Positions 27,320 through 36,329 are shown, counted from the stretch's first letter. The stretch is DNA of 64,000 nt from JBBDMU01 sp040905685 (GCA_040905685.1 JBBDRB010000083.1:33218-97217); one strand, 5' to 3'. The notes: generated from the letters alone by a model not told the origin. A program made the numbers and translations.

Positions 27320-29695
27320 ATGATAGAGCCGACGAACAATAACATCGAGGAGAAAGTAGAAGTGCTGCCGACAGAGGTGGCCGTGTTGCCGCTCAGGGAT
27401 ACGGTAATTTATCCGAATACCATGTTCCCCATTTTGGTGGGCCGTCCCAATACCCTGGCGGCTGTCAATGATGCCATGGGCGGTAATAAATATGTAATAC
27501 TGTGTGCCCAAAAGGAGGGCTTCGTCGAAGATCCCGATAAGGATGATATTTATACAACCGGAACGCTGGCTCAGATTGTTCAGGTTTTGCGTCTGCCCAA
27601 TGATCTGCTGAAGGTGCTCGTCAGCGGACAAATGCCGGCTAAGATCACCCGGTTTATTCAGGGTGAGCCCTTTATCAAGGCCGAGATCAAACCCCTTGAC
27701 AGCAGTAAGATCAGGCTCGATAGAAAACTTAAAGCATTAATCCGCAAAACACGGGAGCGCTTTGAGAAGTATGTGATGATCAATCAGGATTTGCCCGAAG
27801 AAATCCTGCTTAGCTTCGAACAGAATGAAGACCCTGTTCATCTTCTGTATTTTATGGCCTCGTATGTGGATCTGGATATCGATCAGAAGCAGAAACTGCT
27901 GGAACAAAAAAACCTGGCCGGCCAATACAAGAGCCTGCTGACCACGCTTACCAGTGAACTGGATTTGTTGGCCGTGTCTTCAGAAATTAACGAAAAAGTG
28001 CAGGATGAAATTCAGGAGACGCAACGCAAATTTTACATTCAGGAGCAGATAAAGGTACTTCAGGATGAGCTTGACGAAGAAGGAGGCTATTCCAATCCGG
28101 AACTGGCGAAGATCAGGAAGGCCCTGGATAATCTGACCTTGCCGCGGCAGGCCCTGGAAAAAGCGGGCGATGAGCTGGACCGGCTGAAAAAGACCCCGCA
28201 AATGTCACCTGAGTACAGCGTTGCCCGCAACTATCTCGACTGGATCGTTTCCATGCCGTGGAATACCTATTCAGAAGATAAGCTGGAAATAAAGATAGTT
28301 GAAGAAGCCCTGAATAAGGATCATTTTGGCCTGGAAAAGCCCAAAGAACGGATCCTCGAGCATATCGCCGTGCTTAATCTGGTGAAAGAGATGAAAGGGC
28401 AGATCCTGTGTTTTGTCGGGCCTCCGGGAACGGGAAAAACATCGCTGGCCAAATCCATCGCTCAGTCGCTCGGTCGCGAAATGGTGCGTATCTCCCTGGG
28501 TGGAATAAGCGACGAGGCGGAAATTCGCGGTCATCGCAAAACCTACATCGGCTCCATGCCGGGCCGGATCATTCAGGCCATCAAAAAGGCCGGGACCATG
28601 AACCCGGTTATTATTCTGGATGAAATTGATAAACTTGGCAACGATTACCGGGGAGACCCTTCATCGGCCGTACTGGAGGTTCTTGATCCCGAGCAGAACA
28701 ATACGTTCAATGATCATTATCTGGACCTGGATTTTGACCTTTCCCAGGTCATGTTCATTACCACTGCGAATGTCGCCAGCCAGATCCAGCCCCCTCTGCT
28801 GGACCGGATGGAAATCATCAACCTGCCGGGTTACCTGGAACACGACAAGCTGGAAATAGCCAAACGCCATCTTTTGTCCAAGCAGCTCAAGGCGCATGGA
28901 CTGTCCCGGTCAAAAGTGAAATTCAAGGATGAAGCCCTTATGCTTATTATCCGGAAATACACCATGGAGGCCGGCGTGCGGACGCTAGAACAGCAGATCG
29001 CGGCCGTGTGCAGGAAAGTGGCAAAAAAAATGGTTATCAATAAATCCCTTGGTAAGCCCGTGTCGCAAATTACCATCAATAAAGACCGGGTCGTGGAACT
29101 GCTGGGCGTGGAGAAGTACAGAGACCGTGATCTGGACGAAAAAGATAAAGTCGGCGCTGTAAACGGGTTAGCCTGGACCAGCACCGGCGGAAGCATGCTT
29201 CAGATCGAAGTTGCAAAAATGTTCGGAAAGAACAAGTTCATCCTCACCGGCCAGCTTGGCGATGTGATGAAAGAGTCGGCCCAGGCAGCCTTGACCTACC
29301 TTCGCTCCAACAGCGACCGCTTCAAGCTGGAGGATGATTTTTTCGAAAAAAATGAGATCCACATTCACCTGCCTGAAGGTGCCATACCCAAGGATGGGCC
29401 TAGCGCCGGAATGGGAATGGCCCTGGCCATGATATCACTGGTCACGGGCCAGAAAATCCGGCATGATGTGGCCATGACCGGGGAGATTACCCTGCGCGGG
29501 GAAGTCTATGCAATTGGCGGACTCAATGAAAAGTTGCTGGCCGCTCAGCGAAATCAGATCAAAACCGTGCTCATCCCCAAAGACAACGAGCGTGATCTGA
29601 CGGAAATACCGGACAAGGTTAAAAAGGGACTTACCATTATCCCGGTCAGCCATATAGAGGAAGCCATCCCTATTGTATTTCTCAAGCCCGTGTAA
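27320..29695 (+). CDS. lon: ATP-dependent protease La (LonA)
   Basis: Hexameric AAA+ protease that degrades misfolded and regulatory proteins. The 791 residues comprise an N-terminal LON substrate domain (VAVLPLRDTVIYPNTMFPILVGRP), a coiled middle region, the AAA+ module (Walker A GPPGTGKT at residues 367-374, Walker B VIILDEIDKLG) and the serine protease domain with the Ser-Lys dyad S695 (PKDGPSAGMG) and K738 (GGLNEKLLAA). Length is normal for LonA. It leads a run with rluD (9-base gap) and gldC. Confidence 0.96.
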   Translation: MIEPTNNNIEEKVEVLPTEVAVLPLRDTVIYPNTMFPILVGRPNTLAAVNDAMGGNKYVILCAQKEGFVEDPDKDDIYTTGTLAQIVQVLRLPNDLLKVLVSGQMPAKITRFIQGEPFIKAEIKPLDSSKIRLDRKLKALIRKTRERFEKYVMINQDLPEEILLSFEQNEDPVHLLYFMASYVDLDIDQKQKLLEQKNLAGQYKSLLTTLTSELDLLAVSSEINEKVQDEIQETQRKFYIQEQIKVLQDELDEEGGYSNPELAKIRKALDNLTLPRQALEKAGDELDRLKKTPQMSPEYSVARNYLDWIVSMPWNTYSEDKLEIKIVEEALNKDHFGLEKPKERILEHIAVLNLVKEMKGQILCFVGPPGTGKTSLAKSIAQSLGREMVRISLGGISDEAEIRGHRKTYIGSMPGRIIQAIKKAGTMNPVIILDEIDKLGNDYRGDPSSAVLEVLDPEQNNTFNDHYLDLDFDLSQVMFITTANVASQIQPPLLDRMEIINLPGYLEHDKLEIAKRHLLSKQLKAHGLSRSKVKFKDEALMLIIRKYTMEAGVRTLEQQIAAVCRKVAKKMVINKSLGKPVSQITINKDRVVELLGVEKYRDRDLDEKDKVGAVNGLAWTSTGGSMLQIEVAKMFGKNKFILTGQLGDVMKESAQAALTYLRSNSDRFKLEDDFFEKNEIHIHLPEGAIPKDGPSAGMGMALAMISLVTGQKIRHDVAMTGEITLRGEVYAIGGLNEKLLAAQRNQIKTVLIPKDNERDLTEIPDKVKKGLTIIPVSHIEEAIPIVFLKPV

Positions 29696-29704
29696 AGGTA
29701 ATTC

Positions 29705-30694
29705 GTGAGTGAAGAGACCACCAATATAGATCTGGAAGTGCCACCCGGACACTTCGACAATACGCGGCTGGATAAATACCTTACCCTGTTTGTCCAGAAT
29801 GCGACCAGGGTTAAGGTGCAGGCGGCCATAAAAGAAGGATATGTCCAGGTTAACAAAAAACCGGCAAAATCGTCCTACAAAGTGCAGCCCGGCGATAGGA
29901 TCGAGGTGGTTTTGCCGAAAGCTCCTCCCCCTGAGGCCAGGGCCGAAGACATTGACCTTAATATCGTTCACGAAGATGACCATATTATCGTGGTCAACAA
30001 GCCTGCCGGCATGGTCGTCCATCCGGCTTTTGGCAATTGGACAGGGACGCTGGTGAATGGTCTGCTCCATCACACCGAAAACCTGTCGGATTCCAGCGGA
30101 GATGATATCCGTCCGGGTATCGTGCACCGGCTGGACAAGCTTACCAGCGGCTTGCTGGTGGTAGCCAAAAATGACAGGGCGCATCATTTCCTTTCGGAAC
30201 AGTTTGTAAACCGGAACATAAGCCGGACCTATCAGGCCATCGTCTGGGGCACCCCGGAAGAGGAAGGGACATTCAGCGGCCATATTGGCCGGTCCGGCAG
30301 GGACCGGAAAATTATGGCCGTGGTCGGCGATGACCACGGCAAGCCGGCAATCACCCATTATAGGATCCTTGAGTATTTTGACCATATGAGCCTGGCTGAA
30401 ATCAAGCTCGAGACGGGAAGAACACATCAGATCCGCGTTCATTTTTCCCATTTTAACCACCCGGTCTTTGGCGACACCACCTATGGGGGCGACAGCGTAC
30501 GTTATGGCCCCAACAGCGGTTCCCGTAAAAAAATGTTTGAACATCTGTTCAAAAAACTGAACCGCCAGTGCCTGCATGCCAAAACGCTGGGTTTCGTGCA
30601 TCCGGCCACCGGACAATACATGCAGTTCGAAAGCAACTTGCCCGGAGATTTTAATAATGTTCTGGACAAGCTCCGGCGTTTATGTCAACCTTAG
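29705..30694 (+). CDS. rluD: RluA/RluD family pseudouridine synthase
   Basis: RluD-like enzymes convert uridines of 23S rRNA helix 69 to pseudouridine. The 329 residues have an N-terminal S4 RNA-binding domain (NTRLDKYLTLFVQNATRVKVQAAIKEGYVQVNKKPAKSSYKVQPGDRI), then the catalytic domain with the aspartate in PGIVHRLDKLTSGLLVVAKND and the ETGRTHQIRVHF motif. The start is GTG 29705, just downstream of a weak AAAGGT site and 9 bases after lon. The substrate uridine cannot be proven from sequence; RluD is the closest type because of the S4 domain and length. Confidence 0.9.
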   Translation: MSEETTNIDLEVPPGHFDNTRLDKYLTLFVQNATRVKVQAAIKEGYVQVNKKPAKSSYKVQPGDRIEVVLPKAPPPEARAEDIDLNIVHEDDHIIVVNKPAGMVVHPAFGNWTGTLVNGLLHHTENLSDSSGDDIRPGIVHRLDKLTSGLLVVAKNDRAHHFLSEQFVNRNISRTYQAIVWGTPEEEGTFSGHIGRSGRDRKIMAVVGDDHGKPAITHYRILEYFDHMSLAEIKLETGRTHQIRVHFSHFNHPVFGDTTYGGDSVRYGPNSGSRKKMFEHLFKKLNRQCLHAKTLGFVHPATGQYMQFESNLPGDFNNVLDKLRRLCQP

Positions 30695-30717
30695 TAAAAA
30701 AACAGCCATACCGATTT

Positions 30718-31062
30718 ATGACAACAAAAGAAATAAAGATAACCGTAGAGCTCGATGATGATCAGGTTCCCGGCAAGATTGCCTGGGAAGCCGACGATTC
30801 GGGAAAAAAAGAAAAAATTGAAAACTGCCGTGCCATGATCCTTTCCATGTGGGATCACACCCGGAAAGACACCCTCCGGCTGGACCTGTGGACCCGGGAC
30901 ATGACGCAGGACGAGATGAAGATATTTTTTTATGAAACGCTTCGCAGCATGGCAGACACCCTGGAAAAATCGGTATCCGATGAGCGGATAGCCGGTGACA
31001 TGAAGGATTTCTGTGAGTATTTTGCTAAAAAAATGGAGATTGTGACGCAAAAACCCCGATAA
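30718..31062 (+). CDS. gldC: Gliding motility protein GldC
   Basis: Small (114 aa) cytoplasmic protein matching GldC across its length: KEIKITVELDDDQVPGKIAWEADD, the core ENCRAMILSMWDHTRKDTLRLDLWTRDMTQDEMKIFFYETLRSMADTLE and the tail MKDFCEYFAKKMEI. GldC is associated with gliding motility in Flavobacterium but is also conserved in non-gliding Bacteroidota, so the role here is uncertain. I start at ATG 30718 because the match begins there; an earlier ATG at 30682 would overlap rluD and add 12 unmatched residues. Gap to rluD is 23 bases, so it is likely in the lon-rluD transcript. It is useful as a lineage marker. Confidence 0.85.
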   Translation: MTTKEIKITVELDDDQVPGKIAWEADDSGKKEKIENCRAMILSMWDHTRKDTLRLDLWTRDMTQDEMKIFFYETLRSMADTLEKSVSDERIAGDMKDFCEYFAKKMEIVTQKPR

Positions 31063-31068
31063 GGCCGG

Positions 31069-32325
31069 TCATTCATACAGGATAGACCCGAAACTGACGG
31101 CGCTTTCCCGTTCGGGTTCATCCCAAACCTGATAGGAAGTCACCTTTCCTTTCAACGGCTTCATGCTCTTCAAAAAGGTCAGCAAAGGGGGGAAGCCGCA
31201 GGTCCTGTAGGGGTCTTGTCCCTGGCGGACCAGATTTATGAGTTCCCTGGTCCGGTGAGCGGAGGCATGATCCAGAAATTCGCCATCGTAGAGTTTTACG
31301 TCCTTCAGCATGGACCGTGCCGGATTTATATCGCCAAACTTACTTCCGATGTGCGCCAAATCACCGGATATGAGGAAAAAAGTATCGGGCTGGCGGGCGA
31401 TTTCGCTGTGCAGGAATGCACTCATGTTATCCAGCTGCCGGCCCAGGCGGCCGTCTTCCTTATGCAGCAACTGGTCAAAGCTATCCACCAGGACAGGGAC
31501 AATTTCGAAAGGATGATGCCATAAGTACTGAAGGAAAAGGATGTGCATTTCGATGCTGTGCTCTACCCTGTGAGCACGGTCCTGCAGCGAGCATCCCAGT
31601 TTTTCCGCGTTGTCTTGCAACCGGTCTATGAAGCCCTGAGCGGCCGGTGTTTCACCCAGAGGGGTCCTGAAGTTCTTCCGGCTAACTATAAAAGGGGTAT
31701 CTTCATAGAATGGGAAATACGAACCCGCGTAATGTGAGGTTGCCAGCATGACCACCTTTTTTGGTTTCAGGTTTTTCAGGGGCGCAAAGGCCCTGACATA
31801 GGCTTCTAGTCCGACCCTCGGGTCAATATGAGGGGCAAACAGAGCTTTGGGCGCTGAGGTATGATCTTTCGCGGGAAAGGAAGCAAAAGCGGCGTCCAGC
31901 ATTTCGGTGATCTCACCGGCATCGTCCGGATAGGATGACCCGCTGCAGGTGGCCAGCCGCACGGGATCCTGCTCAAAACGCTCTTCAACGGTGGAGGCGT
32001 ATTCCTTGAAATAGGGAGAGAACAAGATGCGGTTGTTATCCAGCGTTTGGATAAAACTGAGAATTTGATCCGGTTCCACATCGCTTTGATGCCTTAGCAA
32101 TTCCTTGTGAATATCGTTCACAGACCGGCTTTCATCCATCAGGGCCAGCAGGCCGGCCAGCTCTTTTTGCAGAACAAAGTTATCTTTGGCGTACCCCATG
32201 GAATCATGGAAATAGATCAGTTCCCTGTCGTTCGATTTTACGGGGTATACGTCCAGATCGGCTCTGATCAGGGGTATAAGATCTTCTTTTGAATTAAAAA
32301 TCATAAACTGCGATGTGTGATGCAT
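31069..32325 (-). CDS. AmmeMemoRadiSam system protein B (Memo-like) with N-terminal PqqD-like domain
   Basis: A 418-residue two-part protein. The N-terminal 100 residues (YFHDSMGYAKDNFVLQKELAGLLALMDESRSVNDIHKELLRH) resemble a PqqD/RRE-type peptide-recognition winged helix. The C-terminal 280 residues are a Memo domain, structurally related to extradiol dioxygenases, with the conserved metal-type histidines in LFAPHIDPRVG, LATSHYAGSYFPFY, RVEHSIEMHILFLQYL and the ISGDLAHIGS segment. The classical companions (an AMMECR1 protein and a radical SAM enzyme) are not adjacent. The gene converges on gldC with a 6-base gap and precedes nothing on its strand. ATG 32325 is used; Met8 is an alternative. 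Confidence 0.85.
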   Translation of the reverse strand: MHHTSQFMIFNSKEDLIPLIRADLDVYPVKSNDRELIYFHDSMGYAKDNFVLQKELAGLLALMDESRSVNDIHKELLRHQSDVEPDQILSFIQTLDNNRILFSPYFKEYASTVEERFEQDPVRLATCSGSSYPDDAGEITEMLDAAFASFPAKDHTSAPKALFAPHIDPRVGLEAYVRAFAPLKNLKPKKVVMLATSHYAGSYFPFYEDTPFIVSRKNFRTPLGETPAAQGFIDRLQDNAEKLGCSLQDRAHRVEHSIEMHILFLQYLWHHPFEIVPVLVDSFDQLLHKEDGRLGRQLDNMSAFLHSEIARQPDTFFLISGDLAHIGSKFGDINPARSMLKDVKLYDGEFLDHASAHRTRELINLVRQGQDPYRTCGFPPLLTFLKSMKPLKGKVTSYQVWDEPERESAVSFGSILYE

Positions 32326-32367
32326 GAAATTTTGACTTATAGCCGTACAAACGAAGATAAAACAACG

Positions 32368-33069
32368 TTACGGGTTCCCATCGTTTCCCTTTGGCTGTTT
32401 GTTGTTGTTCTTCTTCTTTTGACAAGAGCAGTTAACCCCGTATTTCCGGCAAATAAAATGATCGGACTCCTTAGCGCGAGCCTTGCAGGGCCCCCGGCCA
32501 TGGGCAATGAACAGATGGGCCAGATAGGTCCAGTCCTGCCGGGGGAAAAGGGCCATGAGGTCTTTTTCAATTTTGCCCGTATCAGTATGTTCCGTCAATC
32601 CAAAACGCAGGGACAAGCGTTTGATGTGGGTGTCTACCACCACACCCTGATTGATGCCGAACGCATTACCAAGTACCACGTTGGCGGTTTTACGCGCAGC
32701 TCCCCTCAGGGTCAGCAGCTCTTTCATAGTCCGGGGTACCTCACCGCCAAAGTCATTCAGGATGAGTTGGGCGCTAGTTTTAAGGGACAAGGCTTTATTC
32801 CGGTAAAAACCCGTAGAGCGGATAGCCTCCTCTAATTCCTGCAGGGGCGCCGTGGCGAAAGCTTCCGGGCCGGGATAATCTTTAAACAGCTGTTCGGTGA
32901 CGATGTTCACCCGCACGTCGGTACATTGAGCACTTAAGATGGTCGCTACCAAAAGCTCAAACGGGGAAGTATAATTCAGGGCACAACGGGAATCCGGGTA
33001 CGTGAGCGATAGGTCATCAAAAAGCTCTTTCGCGCGTTCTTTTTGTTTTTTTGTCTTGCGGGGCAGCAT
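32368..33069 (-). CDS. nth: Endonuclease III (base-excision repair glycosylase)
   Basis: DNA glycosylase/AP lyase for oxidised pyrimidines, 233 residues. The helix-hairpin-helix carries the catalytic lysine in LLTLRGAARKTANVVLG, and the catalytic aspartate is in VVVDTHIKRLSLRFG. Two oddities: the hairpin reads GAARKTA where most enzymes have GVGRKTA, and the C-terminal Fe-S motif is altered. The canonical spacing is C-x6-C-x2-C-x5-C, but here cysteines are spaced 11, 6 and 1 apart (GPCKARAKESDHFIC...CSC). A basic tail of about 20 residues ends the protein. The enzyme fold and catalytic residues appear intact. Confidence 0.9.
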   Translation of the reverse strand: MLPRKTKKQKERAKELFDDLSLTYPDSRCALNYTSPFELLVATILSAQCTDVRVNIVTEQLFKDYPGPEAFATAPLQELEEAIRSTGFYRNKALSLKTSAQLILNDFGGEVPRTMKELLTLRGAARKTANVVLGNAFGINQGVVVDTHIKRLSLRFGLTEHTDTGKIEKDLMALFPRQDWTYLAHLFIAHGRGPCKARAKESDHFICRKYGVNCSCQKKKNNNKQPKGNDGNP

Positions 33070-33207
33070 GGATTATAAATAAATAACGTGAGGGATTAGA
33101 CCGGGAAGGAAGGCAGGGGAATGAGGCCTCTGATCAGAATCGGCATGAGGGTTAATATTCCAAATTAAAATATCAATGTTGATAACCCACTGCAATACAA
33201 AAATAAA

Positions 33208-33240
33208 GGGCTGCCCAGAATCAGTGGACAGCCCCTTTTT
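33208..33240 (-). terminator. Bidirectional intrinsic terminator downstream of the pnt operon
   Basis: An inverted repeat, GGGCTGCCCA-GAATCAG-TGGACAGCCC, pairs over about 9 positions with one mismatch. On the minus strand it is followed by TTTATTTTTG and on the plus strand by CTTTTT, so it can act in both directions. It sits 130 bases after the pntB stop and before nth, so the minus-strand role (ending pnt transcription) is the natural one. The rest of 33070-33369 holds no gene I can support; part of it should hold the nth promoter. Confidence 0.75.
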
Positions 33241-33369
33241 GGATGTGATCATATCGACAGTCACGGAGTAATTTGATTCTGCCGATAGTTCCTTGTAGAA
33301 ATAAACGCGGCTGGTATCAAATTATTACTGCCTCATAAAATGTTGTTTTTAAAGAAACTTAAGTCCTGG

Positions 33370-34788
33370 TTACAACTCCTTCAAAGCAGCTGATAATTCG
33401 GACAATGATTTTTTTGCATCCCCAAAAAACATGCTTGAATTCTCTTTGTAGAACAGCTCATTATCGATGCCTGCAAATCCGGGATTCAAGCTTCGTTTAA
33501 AGATAACGACTGACTTTGCTTCTTCTACATTCAGGACAGGCATGCCGTAAATGGGACTGCCGGGATTGGATTTGGCGGCCGGGTTGACAACATCATTGGC
33601 TCCGATTACCAGCACCACATCGGTTTTATCAAATTCCTCGTTGATCTGTTCCATATCAAAAAGCTGGGTATAGGGAACATTGGCTTCAGCCAGCAGAACG
33701 TTCATGTGTCCCGGCATCCGGCCGGCAACGGGATGGATGCCGTAACGGATATCGACCCCCTTCTCTTCCAGGAAATCAGCGACTTCACGTATGATGTGCT
33801 GAGCCTGGGCAACGGCAAGGCCGTAACCGGGAACGATGACCACTCGTTTGGAATAGGCGGTCATCACGGCCACATCATCTACGGTAACTTCACGTACAAT
33901 TTTAGTTTCTCCGTCGCCGCCGGCCGGACCCGCCCCCGGGGTGGCCCCGAATGCTCCGAACAGTACATTGGTCAGGCTGCGGTTCATAGCCTTGCACATG
34001 ATGTTCGTCAGGATCAATCCTGAAGCTCCCACGAGGGTACCGCTGATAATGAGGAGATTATTATTCAGAACAAAACCGGTAGCCGCTGCAGCCAGGCCTG
34101 AAAGGGAGTTCAGCAGGGCGATAACCACCGGCATATCGGCACCGCCAATGGGGATAACGATCATGATGCCCAAAAGGAGCGATATGGCTATCAGGCCGAA
34201 CAGGCTGGCATCATCGCCACCGGCGCTTACAAAATAGATGACAAAACCAATAATGGCGGCCATGAACAAGGCATTTAATATTTTTTGTCCGGTGAATACG
34301 ATAGGCATACCGGATATCAGGCCTTTGAGTTTCGAAAAAGCCACAAGGCTTCCTGTAAAAGTAATGCTGCCGATAAAGATACTGATGCCTATGGTAACCA
34401 GATCCTGTCCACTGAAAGAAAGTTCAGCCAGACGGAAATATTCACCGGTAGCCACCAGGGCGGAGGCCGCTCCTCCCAGACCGTTAAAGATGGCTACCAG
34501 TTCAGGCATGGCCGTCATCTCAACCTTTTTAGCTAAGGTGATGCCAATCAGCGATCCGATAATAATACCGGCGATAATGTATTCGTAGCTGAGGATCTGG
34601 TGATCGAACAGGGTCACCAATACCCCCAGGAACATAGCCAGGGAGGCCATCTGGTTTCCCGACCGGGCTGTGGCGGGGGAACTGAGGCGCTTGAGGCCGA
34701 CAATAAACAGAACGGTGGCTAATAAATAGGTAAGCTGAATGATTACGGGAATAAGATCAGCTATAGCATCTGGTAGGAGTGATGTCAT
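33370..34788 (-). CDS. pntB: NAD(P) transhydrogenase subunit beta
   Basis: Membrane and NADP(H)-binding subunit of proton-translocating transhydrogenase, which moves hydride from NADH to NADP+ using the proton gradient. The 472 residues contain about eight to nine transmembrane helices (residues roughly 5-290), then the NADP-binding domain III with VIVPGYGLAVAQAQHIIREVADFLEEKGVDIRYGIHPVAGRMPGHMNVLLAEANVPYTQL and the end segment VLVIGANDVVNPAA. It overlaps pntAB by one base (TAATG), showing translational coupling. Confidence 0.95.
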   Translation of the reverse strand: MTSLLPDAIADLIPVIIQLTYLLATVLFIVGLKRLSSPATARSGNQMASLAMFLGVLVTLFDHQILSYEYIIAGIIIGSLIGITLAKKVEMTAMPELVAIFNGLGGAASALVATGEYFRLAELSFSGQDLVTIGISIFIGSITFTGSLVAFSKLKGLISGMPIVFTGQKILNALFMAAIIGFVIYFVSAGGDDASLFGLIAISLLLGIMIVIPIGGADMPVVIALLNSLSGLAAAATGFVLNNNLLIISGTLVGASGLILTNIMCKAMNRSLTNVLFGAFGATPGAGPAGGDGETKIVREVTVDDVAVMTAYSKRVVIVPGYGLAVAQAQHIIREVADFLEEKGVDIRYGIHPVAGRMPGHMNVLLAEANVPYTQLFDMEQINEEFDKTDVVLVIGANDVVNPAAKSNPGSPIYGMPVLNVEEAKSVVIFKRSLNPGFAGIDNELFYKENSSMFFGDAKKSLSELSAALKEL

Positions 34789-35075
34789 TATTTGTCTTCC
34801 TTCTTCTTAAACATTTGGAGCATGCGGTCGGTTACCAAGAAACCGCCAACAACATTAATGGTAGCAAAAATAATAGCGGCCAGGCCTATAAGGGTACTCA
34901 CGTTATCGCCTTCGGAGCCGGCGATGACCAGGGCTCCGATCAGAGTAATACCTGAAATGGCATTGGCCCCGCTCATCAGAGGCGTGTGCAGGGTTGTCGG
35001 AACTTTGGAGATCACTTCAAAACCGACGAAACAGGCCAGTACAAAAATGAAGAGATTAAATAGGAGGGATTCCAT
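34788..35075 (-). CDS. pntAB: NAD(P) transhydrogenase alpha subunit, membrane part (alpha-2)
   Basis: A 95-residue membrane subunit with three hydrophobic helices (LFIFVLACFVGFEVI, the segment ISGITLIGALVIA and IGLAAIIFATINVVGGFLVT) and the conserved HTPLMSGANAISG motif. It corresponds to the C-terminal part of the single-chain E. coli PntA, here split into its own gene as in Rhodospirillum and many Bacteroidota. Its stop codon shares one base with the pntB start. It is 63 bases downstream of pntAA. Confidence 0.94.
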   Translation of the reverse strand: MESLLFNLFIFVLACFVGFEVISKVPTTLHTPLMSGANAISGITLIGALVIAGSEGDNVSTLIGLAAIIFATINVVGGFLVTDRMLQMFKKKEDK

Positions 35076-35138
35076 ATGGTTTTATCTATGGTTTTAAAAA
35101 AATTATCCGGTTAAGCACAGAACAAGGTCGTCCGTGCT

Positions 35139-36242
35139 TTATACCAATTCCCCGTTATGGGTTATCGTGGTATTTTTTGTTATTTCGTCTTCGAAATCGA
35201 ATTCAAGCTTATCATCTTTGATCAGATGCAGAAGCACGGCTGTGACGTTTTTAGCAAATAACTGGCTGGCATGCACCGGAAGGGTTGCGGCCAGGTTCAG
35301 GGGGCCGTGGATCTTAACCCCTTTGTGAACATAGGTCTGGTCCGGTTTGGTGAGGGCGCAGTTGCCACCCTGTTCGGCGGCCAGATCGACGATCACCGAT
35401 CCGGTTTTCATATCCTCGACCATCTCCGCAGTGATAAGCTCAGGAGCAGGTTTGCCCGGGATCAACGCCGTGGTGATGACTATATCCGAAGCGCGTACCT
35501 TATCGTGTATAACTTCCCGCTGCTTTTGTTTGGCTTTCTCGGTCAGCTCTTTGGCATAGCCGCCGCTGGTTTCCGTATCGGATTCTTCCAGGGGTACTTC
35601 TACAAATTTGGCCCCCAGGCTTTCAACCTGTTCTTTTACAGCAGGCCGGACGTCAAAGGCCTCCACGACGGCCCCCAGGCGTTTGGCCGTAGCGATGGCC
35701 TGTAAGCCGGCCACACCGGCACCCAGAATAAGCACTTTAGAGGGTGCAATGGTCCCGGCCGCGGTCATCAGCATCGGCAGGTATTTACCCAGCGAGTTCG
35801 CGGCAATTAATACAGCCTTGTATCCGGCGATAGAGCTCATGGAACTAAGTACATCCATTTTCTGGGCACGTGAGATGCGCGGCAGGGCTTCGAGTCCGAG
35901 CGCGGTTACCTTTTGCTTTTTCAGAAGCTCAACCAGGTCTTTATTTTGCAATGACCATAAAAGACAGATCAAAACCGTACCGGCTTTCATGAGCTTTACT
36001 TCTTCTTCAGATGGCTTGTTGATCTTAAGGATCACATCGGCGTCACCGAATAATTTTTTCTTGTCACTGACAATATTTACGCCGGCATTTTTAAAGGCTT
36101 CGTCTGTGATGGATGCTTTTTCTCCGGCTCCTTTTTCGATGTTGACTACCATATCTTTTTTTATAAGATCGGCGGCAACGGCTGGAATCAGAGCCACACG
36201 GGTTTCACCATCCATTATCTCTTTGGGTACAGCTACAATCAC
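35139..36242 (-). CDS. pntAA: NAD(P) transhydrogenase alpha subunit, NAD-binding part (alpha-1)
   Basis: A 367-residue soluble NAD(H)-binding subunit (domain I), homologous to alanine dehydrogenase. Features: N-terminal VPKEIMDGETRVALIPA, the RQD-type loop equivalents near LEALPRISRAQKMDVLSSMSSIAGYKAVL, the nucleotide fold VLILGAGVAGLQAIATAKRLGAVVEAFDVRP, and the ending IHGPLNLAATLPVHASQLFAKN. First gene of pntAA-pntAB-pntB. The operon supplies NADPH and fits a respiring heterotroph. Upstream lies a near-perfect inverted repeat at 36292. Confidence 0.95.
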   Translation of the reverse strand: MIVAVPKEIMDGETRVALIPAVAADLIKKDMVVNIEKGAGEKASITDEAFKNAGVNIVSDKKKLFGDADVILKINKPSEEEVKLMKAGTVLICLLWSLQNKDLVELLKKQKVTALGLEALPRISRAQKMDVLSSMSSIAGYKAVLIAANSLGKYLPMLMTAAGTIAPSKVLILGAGVAGLQAIATAKRLGAVVEAFDVRPAVKEQVESLGAKFVEVPLEESDTETSGGYAKELTEKAKQKQREVIHDKVRASDIVITTALIPGKPAPELITAEMVEDMKTGSVIVDLAAEQGGNCALTKPDQTYVHKGVKIHGPLNLAATLPVHASQLFAKNVTAVLLHLIKDDKLEFDFEDEITKNTTITHNGELV

Positions 36243-36291
36243 GTTTTTTATAAATAAGATGTAAGTTTTCGGGGAAGCATTGGCAAGCTTT

Positions 36292-36329
36292 TAAGCCTTT
36301 AGCGGATCAAAAATACAAAAAAAGGCTTA
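36292..36329. promoter_or_regulatory. Inverted repeat upstream of pntAA
   Basis: Arms TAAGCCTTT (36292-36300) and AAAGGCTTA (36321-36329) are perfect 9-base inverted repeats about 20 bases apart, located 50-90 bases upstream of the pntAA start and after the ribBA stop. No T-run follows on the minus strand, so it does not look like a terminator for ribBA. It could be an operator or a weak hairpin in the leader. Otherwise 36243-36440 contains only AT-rich sequence without a gene. Confidence 0.4.

Noticed and set aside
29435..30616. 393-residue open frame on the minus strand opposite lon and rluD
   Set aside because: It lies fully inside two well-supported genes, has no recognisable motif, and long antisense frames are common at this base composition.
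32317..32835. 172-residue plus-strand frame over the nth 3' end
   Set aside because: Overlaps nth and the start of the Memo gene, with no family match.
33073..33264. 63-residue minus-strand frame in the nth-pntB spacer
   Set aside because: It runs through the terminator hairpin and has no ribosome-binding site or recognisable content.
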